A stretch of 33,677 bases of DNA from a virus. The notes below the pieces were generated by a model, which was given only the letters and a program-made list of their open reading frames with translations, was not told where the DNA came from and did no database searches. The translations under genes were made by a program, and so were the position numbers. How positions within the stretch are numbered: position 1 is the stretch's first letter; every line of letters begins with the position of its first letter. The stretch spans positions 1 through 33,677 of the IMG/VR virus record IMGVR_UViG_3300043567_000286. One strand, written 5' to 3'. Positions 15,978 to 22,371 of the stretch are shown here, piece after piece.

Positions 15978-17375
15978 TTAAACTGTCGGTAATGTTATTG
16001 GTTCTTGTGGGAATGTTCCTAATGTTTCTGTATTCTGTTCTATTTCAGAATCAATTTGTTCTAATGTAGCGTCATCATCAATAACACTCTTAGCAATTTG
16101 TTTATCAATTTCTTTATTGAAAGTAGCTGATTTAATATTACTTGCTTTTGCAGCTTGAAGTAATTCTAAGTCAGTTGCCCAATCTCTTATATCAAATGTT
16201 TCAGGATATTGTACTTCACCATCAAATACAGTTTCTTGCCATTCAGCAAACAATCTCCATATTTGTTCTTCAGCTAATTGCATTAATTTAGATTTTTCTG
16301 AAAGTCTAGCATTTAATAATTCAAATTCAGTTCGTAAAGCAATACCAGAAGCAACTCTCTCACTTGTTGCTCTAATAGAACCTACATGACTTAATCTATT
16401 TATTGCATCAACTTTATGTGTAATTGATTTTATAACTCCATCTAAATTACTTCCACTTGGTTGTAAAATATATGGTTTTAAATTTGCATCAATGTTATCA
16501 GGCATTTCAATTATACTTCCAGCACCTGCACCTGCATCAGTATCTCTTGTTTTAACTAATGAAGGGTGATTTGATAATCTTATAATTTGTTCTATTTCAG
16601 ATAGTTCATTGTAAATAGCTTTTTGTAAATCAGCGACATCAGTTAAATCAGATACTCCAACTCCACGCATTGGACTTCTTTGATTATATAAAATTACTGC
16701 TGGTATTTTGCCAATAGGATTTTCTAATGTTTCAATTAATTTAGGTTCATCTCTATTTCCAGTAGATAAAAACACACAATCAATTCTGTCTGTGTACCAT
16801 AGTTTATAATATTCTCCTTCTGCTGAAATTGATTCTCTAATTTTTAAATAATCTAAATAATAATATCCAGCTTCATTTCTTGTGTAATGCCAATCTAAAA
16901 CATTTTCAGGAGTATATAAATTTATGTATGGTCTTATTCCTTGATCTAATTCTTCTGCTCTTGTCATTACATTAGTTTTTGGCTTATCCATAATTAACCA
17001 AATATGACCATAGACCGAAGCATACCTTTGTGCTTCTCTTAATAAATCATTAAACGATCTACCCTCTAAATCTGCATCATTTAAAAATTGTGATACTGAT
17101 GGATCTTCTTCTAATGTTCCTAATTTTCTGCTTGGTGTAACTCTAAATAAAAATGATGAATAAATATCTATAACATTACGACAATGATTATCTAATGGAG
17201 TGTATGATAATCTTTTAAAGTATTCTGATTCAAGTTCTAATTGATATGCTTGTAAAAATTTACCATCTGAATATTCTTTGCCACCAAGATAACTTCTTAT
17301 AAAGTATTCCCATCTAGGCATTAAACCTTTATAAATATTATTTTGTAATTCTATATTTTCTCTACTGTATGGCAT
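15978..17375 (-). CDS. Portal protein
   Basis: A 465-residue protein starting MPYSRENIELQNNIYKGLM. It contains YTPLDNHCRNVIDIYSSFLF, YASVYGHIWLIMDKP, and helical repeats near 240-280 (DLTDVADLQKAIYNELSEIE). The C-terminal helical part has RVASGIALRTEFELLNARL. This is the wing-stem-crown order of phage portals related to DUF4055. It is coupled by TAATG to the terminase gene and precedes the gp7-like gene. It forms the dodecameric DNA channel at the head vertex. Confidence 0.85.
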   Translation of the reverse strand: MPYSRENIELQNNIYKGLMPRWEYFIRSYLGGKEYSDGKFLQAYQLELESEYFKRLSYTPLDNHCRNVIDIYSSFLFRVTPSRKLGTLEEDPSVSQFLNDADLEGRSFNDLLREAQRYASVYGHIWLIMDKPKTNVMTRAEELDQGIRPYINLYTPENVLDWHYTRNEAGYYYLDYLKIRESISAEGEYYKLWYTDRIDCVFLSTGNRDEPKLIETLENPIGKIPAVILYNQRSPMRGVGVSDLTDVADLQKAIYNELSEIEQIIRLSNHPSLVKTRDTDAGAGAGSIIEMPDNIDANLKPYILQPSGSNLDGVIKSITHKVDAINRLSHVGSIRATSERVASGIALRTEFELLNARLSEKSKLMQLAEEQIWRLFAEWQETVFDGEVQYPETFDIRDWATDLELLQAAKASNIKSATFNKEIDKQIAKSVIDDDATLEQIDSEIEQNTETLGTFPQEPITLPTV

Positions 17376-18607
17376 TATGAAAATCTTTTGGGTGTTGATT
17401 TTGGTAAGTTGGAAGTAATTGGAAATAAATATTCTATTGCGTAACCTAGTGCGTCAGTCATGTGATCGTAACCATTATTCTTTTCTGGTTGATTTGTACC
17501 CTCTTTATAGACTTGCTTCATTAAACTATTTATTAGTGTTTTACAAGAATGATCTACAAATAGAGATCGTTTTCCATCAAAACTTTTTAATTTTGAATTA
17601 ACCGAGTTAATTCTGTCCCTTATTAAAGGGTGACTAGCTTTACATTTAACATTAAGACCAGCATTTTGCAATATAGTTAAGTCGGTTCTTCCCCCAGCAC
17701 TTGTTTTGCGTTGCCGACTAGCTGGATCAGGATATACAACTATCTTTTGTTTTGGGTACCTACTAAATAATTCATTAATAAATTCATCAGTATTAGAGCT
17801 GTAAATAACTATTTCATCAAATACTTCTACAATATTATTCTTAATGTGAAATAAACAAGCACTCATCGGATCAATATTAAAGTCCATTCCCAAGTGTATG
17901 ATTGCATCTTTATCATACTTACATTCTTTAACATTTACCTCTCTGTCAAAGTTATAATAAACAACTCCAGCATAAGTTTCAAATGATGCTAAATATTCTT
18001 GTCTAAATGTTCTTTCATCTAAATCTTTTTTAGCTTGTTCTATTTCTGCTTGTTCCACTTGCCCACCTTCTAGCGTTGTGTATTTAAAAGACTTCCATTC
18101 TTTATCATCACCTAATCCTCTTTGATAAATGTTATAACTCCAGCTACCAAACCCTCTAGGTGTCCCAGTAAATAATACAGAACCATTTGCGTGTTTATCA
18201 GATATAGTTGGTCGCAACACTTCAGTCCACGCTTCTTCTGGTATGTCAGCAAACTCATCAAGCACTAAAAAATTTAATCCTACTCCTCTTAAATTGTCAG
18301 GTGATTTATCAGCACCTTTTAAACTTATTTGGCAACCATTTTTAAGTATTAATGTTAAATCAGATTCATTAGTGTACTTAACCCATCTACAATCTGTTAC
18401 CTTTTTCTTTAAAGGTTTCCACATTATTTCTTTACTCATTCTGTAAGTTGGACTTACATAGAATATCTTTCCATTTTTATTTCTTGATGCAAACCTTAAT
18501 AGTTCGTACATAGCTAAATGGGTTTTACCAAACCTTCTGCCAGTAATTAAAACTCTAAATCTATTTGGGCAAGTATAAACAGCTTTTTGTGCCTCACTAA
18601 AAGACAT
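17375..18607 (-). CDS. Terminase large subunit (ATPase plus nuclease)
   Basis: A 410-residue packaging motor. Walker A is G23-RRFGKT-29, Walker B is LVLDE with D117 and E118, and the TGTP coupling motif lies at 147-150. The RNase H-like nuclease has D242 (HLGMDFNID), D294 (VYPDPASRQ) and a late Asp in the NGYDHMTDALGYA region near 385. It would cut concatemers and drive DNA into the head through the portal. The order small subunit-like, mini-genes, large subunit and portal supports it. The full set of motifs suggests an active enzyme. Confidence 0.92.
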   Translation of the reverse strand: MSFSEAQKAVYTCPNRFRVLITGRRFGKTHLAMYELLRFASRNKNGKIFYVSPTYRMSKEIMWKPLKKKVTDCRWVKYTNESDLTLILKNGCQISLKGADKSPDNLRGVGLNFLVLDEFADIPEEAWTEVLRPTISDKHANGSVLFTGTPRGFGSWSYNIYQRGLGDDKEWKSFKYTTLEGGQVEQAEIEQAKKDLDERTFRQEYLASFETYAGVVYYNFDREVNVKECKYDKDAIIHLGMDFNIDPMSACLFHIKNNIVEVFDEIVIYSSNTDEFINELFSRYPKQKIVVYPDPASRQRKTSAGGRTDLTILQNAGLNVKCKASHPLIRDRINSVNSKLKSFDGKRSLFVDHSCKTLINSLMKQVYKEGTNQPEKNNGYDHMTDALGYAIEYLFPITSNLPKSTPKRFS

Positions 18608-18789
18608 TAATTTTTATTAATTAACTTTGCTCTTAATTGCATTATTTCAATGTTCTTTACTTTTAAATCTTCTTCTAAAAATGCAAGATGTCTTTTTAAA
18701 TCATTAATTAATATATCTAATTCTTGTGAGGTCTTTATTTCTTTATTAACCATTGACTTTGTTTTTTTGCGTCCACACATTTTATCCAT
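18607..18789 (-). CDS. Small coiled-coil protein before terminase
   Basis: A 60-residue protein starting MDKMCGRKKTKSMVNKEIKT. A basic N-terminus is followed by a predicted coiled coil (LDILINDLKRHLAFLEEDLK) ending with a Lys/Asn-rich tip. A GTG at 18792 is one codon upstream; I choose the ATG at 18789, which overlaps the preceding stop by one base. It is coupled to the terminase by TAATG. It could be an assembly partner of the packaging motor. I know no family. Confidence 0.5.
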   Translation of the reverse strand: MDKMCGRKKTKSMVNKEIKTSQELDILINDLKRHLAFLEEDLKVKNIEIMQLRAKLINKN

Positions 18790-19109
18790 CACTTATTTTT
18801 TTTATTCTGATATGTTCTTAAATATCTTCTACCAAGTGCTACTGCTTCTGATTTGCTTTTTCCCTTATAGCCCCATACCTCAAGTGCTAGTTTTAATCTA
18901 GTTTTTCTACCTTTGTCATCAAACAATCTTCCTCTGCCACTACCCATTCTCACAAGGAAACTTCCTTTGCGTCTATATTCACTTAAACTATTTGGTCTTG
19001 ATTTAACTGGTGCCTTTAAATTGCTACCAGTAGCTCTATTAATTCTTGCTCTACCATAAGCTGATAATCCACCTTTTGGATTTTTAAATCTTTTAGTTAT
19101 TCTTATCAT
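18789..19109 (-). CDS. Basic DUF6321-like protein
   Basis: A 106-residue, very basic protein. Its motif GLSAYGRARINRATGSNLKA, then PVKSRP, then RRKGSFLVRMGSGRGRLFD, then TRLKLALEVWGYKGKS matches the GLS-x-x-G-R-x-x-x-NR-x-TGSNLKAPV plus RR-x-SF-x-x-RM pattern of DUF6321-type phage proteins. Such domains are short and of unknown function. It is encoded between the small-terminase-like and large-terminase genes. The basic character suggests nucleic-acid binding or DNA condensation, which is inference. Confidence 0.65.
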   Translation of the reverse strand: MIRITKRFKNPKGGLSAYGRARINRATGSNLKAPVKSRPNSLSEYRRKGSFLVRMGSGRGRLFDDKGRKTRLKLALEVWGYKGKSKSEAVALGRRYLRTYQNKKNK

Positions 19110-19257
19110 ATTTTTTCATACTAAAACTAACAGGTGCTTGTTTTTTAACTTTTAAATTATGCCTTTTCATTAACAGTTTAACAACACAATCGTTACAAGA
19201 TTTAATGCGTTGTTCTAGTTTATTAACTATTGGTCTTAAACAAAAGATACATTTCAT
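19093..19257 (-). CDS. Mini-protein with paired CxxC (zinc-ribbon-like)
   Basis: A 54-residue product starting MKCIFCLRPIVNKLEQRIKS. Cys at 3 and 6 (CIFC) and at 21 and 24 (CNDC) form two C-x2-C knuckles 15 residues apart, a likely zinc site. The rest is basic (KLLMKRHNLKVKKQ). Its ATG overlaps the previous stop as ATGA, and its 3' end overlaps the DUF6321-like gene by 17 nt. It may be a small nucleic-acid-binding protein. It is under 60 codons and easily missed. Confidence 0.6.
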   Translation of the reverse strand: MKCIFCLRPIVNKLEQRIKSCNDCVVKLLMKRHNLKVKKQAPVSFSMKKYDKNN

Positions 19258-19580
19258 AATATATCATCAATAGGAAGTGGACTATAATCTTCTCCAACAT
19301 TTTGATCGTTTTGTCCTAGTATTTGTTTTCCGAGCCAAATTAACATAGTTGTATTTCCTTTCATAGCGACATCAAATTGCTTCCTTCGTAGCTTTATTTT
19401 ACCACTAGCTTTCCCTTTTGTTATTTCTGGTGAATAATTATTTGCTAGAGTATGTCTATCACACTTAAAGAAACTTGCCATTTCCTCTAAAGTACAATGA
19501 TAACTAGCTAATGCAGTAACTTGCTCTTTGTCCAATACAACTGTTGGTCGTCCTGCTTTTTTCTTTTCTTCGTTTTCCAT
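19254..19580 (-). CDS. Small terminase-like DNA-binding protein
   Basis: A 108-residue protein. A basic/hinge start (KKKAGRPTVV) is followed by a helix-turn-helix pattern: YHCTLEEMASFFKCDRHTL. Then come GKIKLRRKQFDVAMKGNTT and a C-terminal MLIWLGKQILGQNDQ. GRPT, CTLEEMA-x-FFKCD and IWLGKQ-x-LGQ are typical of phage HTH proteins annotated as small terminase subunits. It stands at the head of the packaging genes. A role in choosing the packaging start site is likely, but a plain regulator cannot be excluded. Confidence 0.65.
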   Translation of the reverse strand: MENEEKKKAGRPTVVLDKEQVTALASYHCTLEEMASFFKCDRHTLANNYSPEITKGKASGKIKLRRKQFDVAMKGNTTMLIWLGKQILGQNDQNVGEDYSPLPIDDIL

Positions 19581-19616
19581 AATTAACCGATAATGTAATC
19601 GTGAATATGGGTATTA

Positions 19617-19931
19617 TTACTTTTTAAGAGATTTGTAAAGGAAGTCCAATAAATCTTGGTTTTGATATAATATATGACAAACTCCATTACCGATTGAATT
19701 ACATACTAATTCTTCGGCTTTAGCTGATAGTTCTAGTTTATATTCGTCATGTATTAAATGACAAATCTCGTGAATGATAGTGTTAATCATTTGAATATCA
19801 TTTAATGATTTATCTAATGTTATTGTATTACTGTCTGAATCAAACTCACCAAATATTTTTTTCTTTGATGCTATTTCTTTATCAATAAAGTTAACATTTA
19901 TAATCCTGCTTCCAAAGATTATTTGCTTCAT
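19617..19931 (-). CDS. Short HEXXH metallopeptidase-like protein (ImmA/IrrE or SprT type)
   Basis: A 104-residue protein with the zinc-peptidase motif HEICH at about 54-58 (IIHEICHLIHDEYKLELSAK, then AEELVCNSIG). A downstream Glu near 73 or 74 could be the third ligand. N-terminal strands precede the motif, as in ImmA/IrrE-like or minimal gluzincin domains. In phages such proteins may cut repressors or act as inactive structural parts. It overlaps the next gene as ATGA. The substrate is unknown. Confidence 0.6.
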   Translation of the reverse strand: MKQIIFGSRIINVNFIDKEIASKKKIFGEFDSDSNTITLDKSLNDIQMINTIIHEICHLIHDEYKLELSAKAEELVCNSIGNGVCHILYQNQDLLDFLYKSLKK

Positions 19932-20158
19932 TTTTTTCTTTTTCGTCTTAAATCAGTATCGTGTTTTCTTGAACCTTTTATAAAAGAATTTACTCTTGCC
20001 ATAGCCCAAGCTGACATACTTACTCTAGGTCTTGAACCAGATGACAAAAATGCACCTTGCCCTCTACTATAAACTTTTTTTAATTGTGAAAGTGTAACTG
20101 ATTTGTATTTTTTATCTTTTGCTCTTAAAGTTTTAAGTGTTTCTTTTGATAAAGCCAT
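19928..20158 (-). CDS. Basic DUF5824-like protein
   Basis: A 76-residue, strongly basic protein. Its core reads VYSRGQGAFLSSGSRPRVSM, then SAWAMARVNSFIKGS, ending HDTDLRRKRKK. The pattern YxRGxGAfxxSGSRPxxS plus WAMARVNSF matches short domains found in phages and in large DNA viruses (DUF5824-like). Function is unknown. It is one of several tiny basic genes joined by TAATG overlaps (both neighbours). It might bind DNA or act during injection, which is inference. Confidence 0.55.
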   Translation of the reverse strand: MALSKETLKTLRAKDKKYKSVTLSQLKKVYSRGQGAFLSSGSRPRVSMSAWAMARVNSFIKGSRKHDTDLRRKRKK

Positions 20159-20334
20159 TATTTTACTCTTTGTTTAAACATTGATTTGGGTATTCTTTGC
20201 CCAGATTTATACATATTGCTCATACTTTTAATTAAAGTAGCTCTTTTTGATCTAGCAGAACCTTTTAACCCAGATAAATATATTTTAGGTAATTTTGTTT
20301 TTTTATCTTTTATTGTTTTTCTTCTTTTAACCAT
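20158..20334 (-). CDS. Basic mini-protein (58 aa)
   Basis: A 58-residue peptide beginning MVKRRKTIKDKKTKLPKIYL. The core YLSGLKGSARSKRATLIKSM and the end GQRIPKSMFKQRVK recall short phage/virus domains with a YL-x-GL-x-x-x-x-R pattern (DUF5872-like; a weak match). It is coupled by TAATG on both sides. The strong positive charge suggests it binds DNA, RNA or an acidic partner. Confidence 0.55.
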   Translation of the reverse strand: MVKRRKTIKDKKTKLPKIYLSGLKGSARSKRATLIKSMSNMYKSGQRIPKSMFKQRVK

Positions 20335-20444
20335 TATTTCTTTTTACTTGGCATTTTTTTAGGTTTATAAACTCTATAAGTGCCTTTTCCTTTTTGTGGG
20401 GTAATGAGTACACTTACTGATGTTGATGTAGTTTCATTAGCCAT
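20334..20444 (-). CDS. Mini-protein (36 aa) in the basic-gene chain
   Basis: A 36-residue peptide starting MANETTSTSVSVLITPQKGK and ending YKPKKMPSKKK. A short Ser/Thr-rich beta-like N-terminus is joined to a Lys-rich tail. Reading frame and both TAATG junctions fit an unbroken translation chain, which is the main support. No family is recognised. Confidence 0.45.
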   Translation of the reverse strand: MANETTSTSVSVLITPQKGKGTYRVYKPKKMPSKKK

Positions 20445-20527
20445 TATTTTTTCTTACTATTATATTTTTTGCCCTTCATCATTTTGCCACTAGGCATTTT
20501 ATTATAACCTTTTTTGCTATTTTTCAT
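20444..20527 (-). CDS. Lys/Gly-rich mini-protein (27 aa)
   Basis: A 27-residue peptide starting MKNSKKGYNKMPSGKMMKGK, almost all Lys, Gly, Met and Tyr. Similar KKGYxKMPxGKMMKG peptides are common in phage genomes with no known function. Its ATG overlaps the stop of the glucosaminidase gene (TAATG), so it would be translated right after that gene. Confidence 0.45.
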   Translation of the reverse strand: MKNSKKGYNKMPSGKMMKGKKYNSKKK

Positions 20528-21144
20528 TATATTTTATCCTTTATTTTGTTTATCATTCTTACTATCTCTATTCGGTATGTTTGTGAAGTAGAATAGTTAC
20601 CTAATGTTTCTGCTAGTTTAATTGGATCTTTTGTTCTTTGTCTAAGGTTTCTAAATTCAGAATAATGATGATTGTTGTTTAATATTTTAATGTAATCTTT
20701 AGTTGATGCACATTTTGAATGATATGTTTTTATTCTCCAATTAATAGATGCGTCTTGTTTTAATGGCAGGATTCCGTTCTTAGACCAAACTCTAACTCCA
20801 AATAAAGCATTACCTTCCTTAGCAAACCTACTTGTTCCATAATCAGATTCAACAATGGCTTGTGCTATTATTAATAATGTTGGTATTTGTTCCTGCTTGT
20901 TTAAATCAATATTAATGTAAGCTACACATTTTTTCATTGAGTCTATGAATTTGTCGCTGGAACTTGTGTCTATCTTGGGTTCGTAGAATGAACCTATTGC
21001 TTTGATATGTTTTATTGTTTCTTGCCTGATCTTCTCCTTGACGAGATCATTAGGAAAAAATGTTCCTACAAAAAATACAGAAAATAGGAATAAAACTATA
21101 ATAATATAGTCATAGAGTTTCCCACTTAATAATTTGATATTCAT
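20527..21144 (-). CDS. Membrane-anchored N-acetylglucosaminidase endolysin (Bax/FlgJ, GH73-like)
   Basis: A 205-residue protein. Residues about 11-29 (YDYIIIVLFLFSVFFVGTF) form a membrane anchor or signal-arrest-release helix. The catalytic domain includes IIAQAIVESDYGTSRFAKEG, then NALFGVRVW. This is the Bax/FlgJ glucosaminidase signature, with Glu99 as the probable acid catalyst. A C-terminal NNNHHYSEFRNLRQ plus NYSTSQTYRIEIVRMINK completes the fold. It would cut glycan strands of the wall, from the membrane until released. A hairpin lies just before the start codon and no good Shine-Dalgarno is seen, so translation may be held back. Confidence 0.8.
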   Translation of the reverse strand: MNIKLLSGKLYDYIIIVLFLFSVFFVGTFFPNDLVKEKIRQETIKHIKAIGSFYEPKIDTSSSDKFIDSMKKCVAYINIDLNKQEQIPTLLIIAQAIVESDYGTSRFAKEGNALFGVRVWSKNGILPLKQDASINWRIKTYHSKCASTKDYIKILNNNHHYSEFRNLRQRTKDPIKLAETLGNYSTSQTYRIEIVRMINKIKDKI

Positions 21145-21151
21145 TATTTTT

Positions 21152-21168
21152 AAGGTTGTGACAACCTT
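21152..21168 (-). promoter_or_regulatory. Hairpin just before the lysin start codon
   Basis: AAGGTTG-TCA-CAACCTT (minus strand) is a perfect 7-bp stem with a 3-nt loop. It ends 7 nt before the ATG of the glucosaminidase and lies after the stop of the acidic protein. The AAGG in the stem is the only purine-rich stretch near the start. The hairpin could therefore hide the ribosome site and delay lysin, or it could be a weak terminator; no U run follows it. Confidence 0.5.
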
Positions 21169-21191
21169 CCAGCTTTACAGCTTATCTTTAG

Positions 21192-21377
21192 TTAATCTTC
21201 GTCAGATTCTTCATCATCTGAAAAATCATCTTCTTCAATTTCATCAGATTCATCATAAGTTTCTTCTGACTCCATTTCTTCAAGGTGATCTTCCAGCATT
21301 TCTCTCAAGGCATCTAGTTCTTGATTTACTTTGTCTTGTATTTTTTCAAGTTTAGTTATAACTTTTTCTATTTTCAT
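21192..21377 (-). CDS. Asp/Glu-rich acidic coiled-coil protein
   Basis: A 61-residue protein starting MKIEKVITKLEKIQDKVNQE. The N-terminal half is an amphipathic coiled coil. The C-terminal 25 residues are almost only Asp, Glu and Ser (SDEIEEDDFSDDEESDED). I choose ATG 21377 because AAAGGAGT precedes it; an upstream TTG at 21425 gives a longer frame without support. Acidic tails occur in DNA mimics, chaperones and scaffold-like proteins. The neighbouring genes encode very basic peptides, so an acidic partner for them is one idea. Function is unknown. Confidence 0.6.
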   Translation of the reverse strand: MKIEKVITKLEKIQDKVNQELDALREMLEDHLEEMESEETYDESDEIEEDDFSDDEESDED

Positions 21378-21410
21378 AACTATTACTCCTTTGTGGGTTA
21401 GAGTTTTCCT

Positions 21411-21435
21411 CAATAGATTAATCAATTATCTATTG
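21411..21435. promoter_or_regulatory. Dyad-symmetric operator-like sequence
   Basis: CAATAGAT at 21411-21418 and its inverse ATCTATTG at 21428-21435 are separated by 9 nt. The pair lies 34 nt before the acidic-protein start, in the 118-nt gap after the glycosyltransferase gene. The symmetry fits a dimeric regulator site or a small RNA stem. No regulator is proven. Confidence 0.45.
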
Positions 21436-21467
21436 CAATATATATTTATTAAAATGATTTGAGATAA

Positions 21468-21479
21468 GTGTATATACAC
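21468..21479. promoter_or_regulatory. Perfect 12-bp palindrome GTGTATATACAC
   Basis: GTGTATATACAC is fully self-complementary and sits in the same gap as the other dyad, upstream of the acidic protein and lysin genes. An inverted pair AATAAGTT/AACTTATT (21480-21487 and 21500-21507) directly adjoins it across the glycosyltransferase stop codon. It may be an operator or part of a weak terminator. No convincing -35/-10 pair can be set. Confidence 0.45.
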
Positions 21480-21495
21480 AATAAGTTGTTGTTTT

Positions 21496-22371
21496 TTATA
21501 ACTTATTTATTAAATCTCTAATTTCTTTAGACTTAATTTCACTTCCAACTTGAGTTAATTTCATTCCATAATTGTTTGGTTTCATATTTTTCCAATCAAT
21601 ATCATCTCTACGAATTAATTGCGTATCAAATTTTTTCCATTGATGAGCCACAATATGTTGTGGTCTTTTAAATCTTCTGTCGGTTTTTACTACTCTTGGC
21701 CACATTCGTTCTAAAGCCCTTGCCATTTTTAATCTACCATCGCCTTTATAAAGTTCATCAGCATTTCCACCTTTCATTGTCATTGTTGCCATTTTATCAA
21801 TTAAAAATACATTTATTAAAACAGTACAAAGTCCACCAGATAAAACCTGCAAACATAAATCAGTATCTTCATTGTATCTGCCACGCCATCTGTAAGGCAA
21901 TTTGTTGTCTATGAGTAAGGTAGAATAAACATGATTGTTTAAATAAAATGGTGGAATAACATTAATTGCAAAACAAGTATAATTTAGTCCTGATATTCCT
22001 ATATTAGTATATCTGTCAGTAAAGTCCTCAGTAACTATAAATGCTTTATTAGAATTACATTTTAATCTTTTGCCATGATGTAATCTTCTAACGCATCTAA
22101 TATTATCATCTAATATCCAATGTCTTTTATGTCCCTCTTTAATAGAATGTTCCCAGCACCAATTTCTAGCAGGAATGGAACCTGATCCTAAATTTTGAAA
22201 TGGTAATGTTAAAACTCTATGTTCTCCGAACCTTGCCAAATATTCAATTTTTTCTTGTGGTTCCACAACAAGTTTAAAATCAACTTTATCTTCAACTAAA
22301 AATTTTGCTGTTAAACAATTTTCATATCTACCCTTAGAAATAACATAAATAGGGTATCTAGGTTTATTCAT
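21496..22371 (-). CDS. TET-associated-type glycosyltransferase (TAGT), probable DNA-base modification
   Basis: A 291-residue protein. The N-terminus PRYPIYVISKGRYENCLTAK, then FGEHRVLTLPFQNLGSGSIP, then ARNWCWEHSIKEGHKRHWIL-DDNI leads to GRYNEDTDLCLQVLSGGLCT and MKGGNADELYKGDGRLKMAR. These are the motifs of TET-associated glycosyltransferases. That phage family adds sugars to hydroxymethylated pyrimidines made by TET/JBP oxygenases. The DD in ILDDN and the NEDTD block probably bind the sugar nucleotide and metal. No TET, JBP, thymidylate synthase or methylase homologue is visible here. The gene overlaps the ParB-like gene by 8 nt, so the two are made together. Confidence 0.8.
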   Translation of the reverse strand: MNKPRYPIYVISKGRYENCLTAKFLVEDKVDFKLVVEPQEKIEYLARFGEHRVLTLPFQNLGSGSIPARNWCWEHSIKEGHKRHWILDDNIRCVRRLHHGKRLKCNSNKAFIVTEDFTDRYTNIGISGLNYTCFAINVIPPFYLNNHVYSTLLIDNKLPYRWRGRYNEDTDLCLQVLSGGLCTVLINVFLIDKMATMTMKGGNADELYKGDGRLKMARALERMWPRVVKTDRRFKRPQHIVAHQWKKFDTQLIRRDDIDWKNMKPNNYGMKLTQVGSEIKSKEIRDLINKL

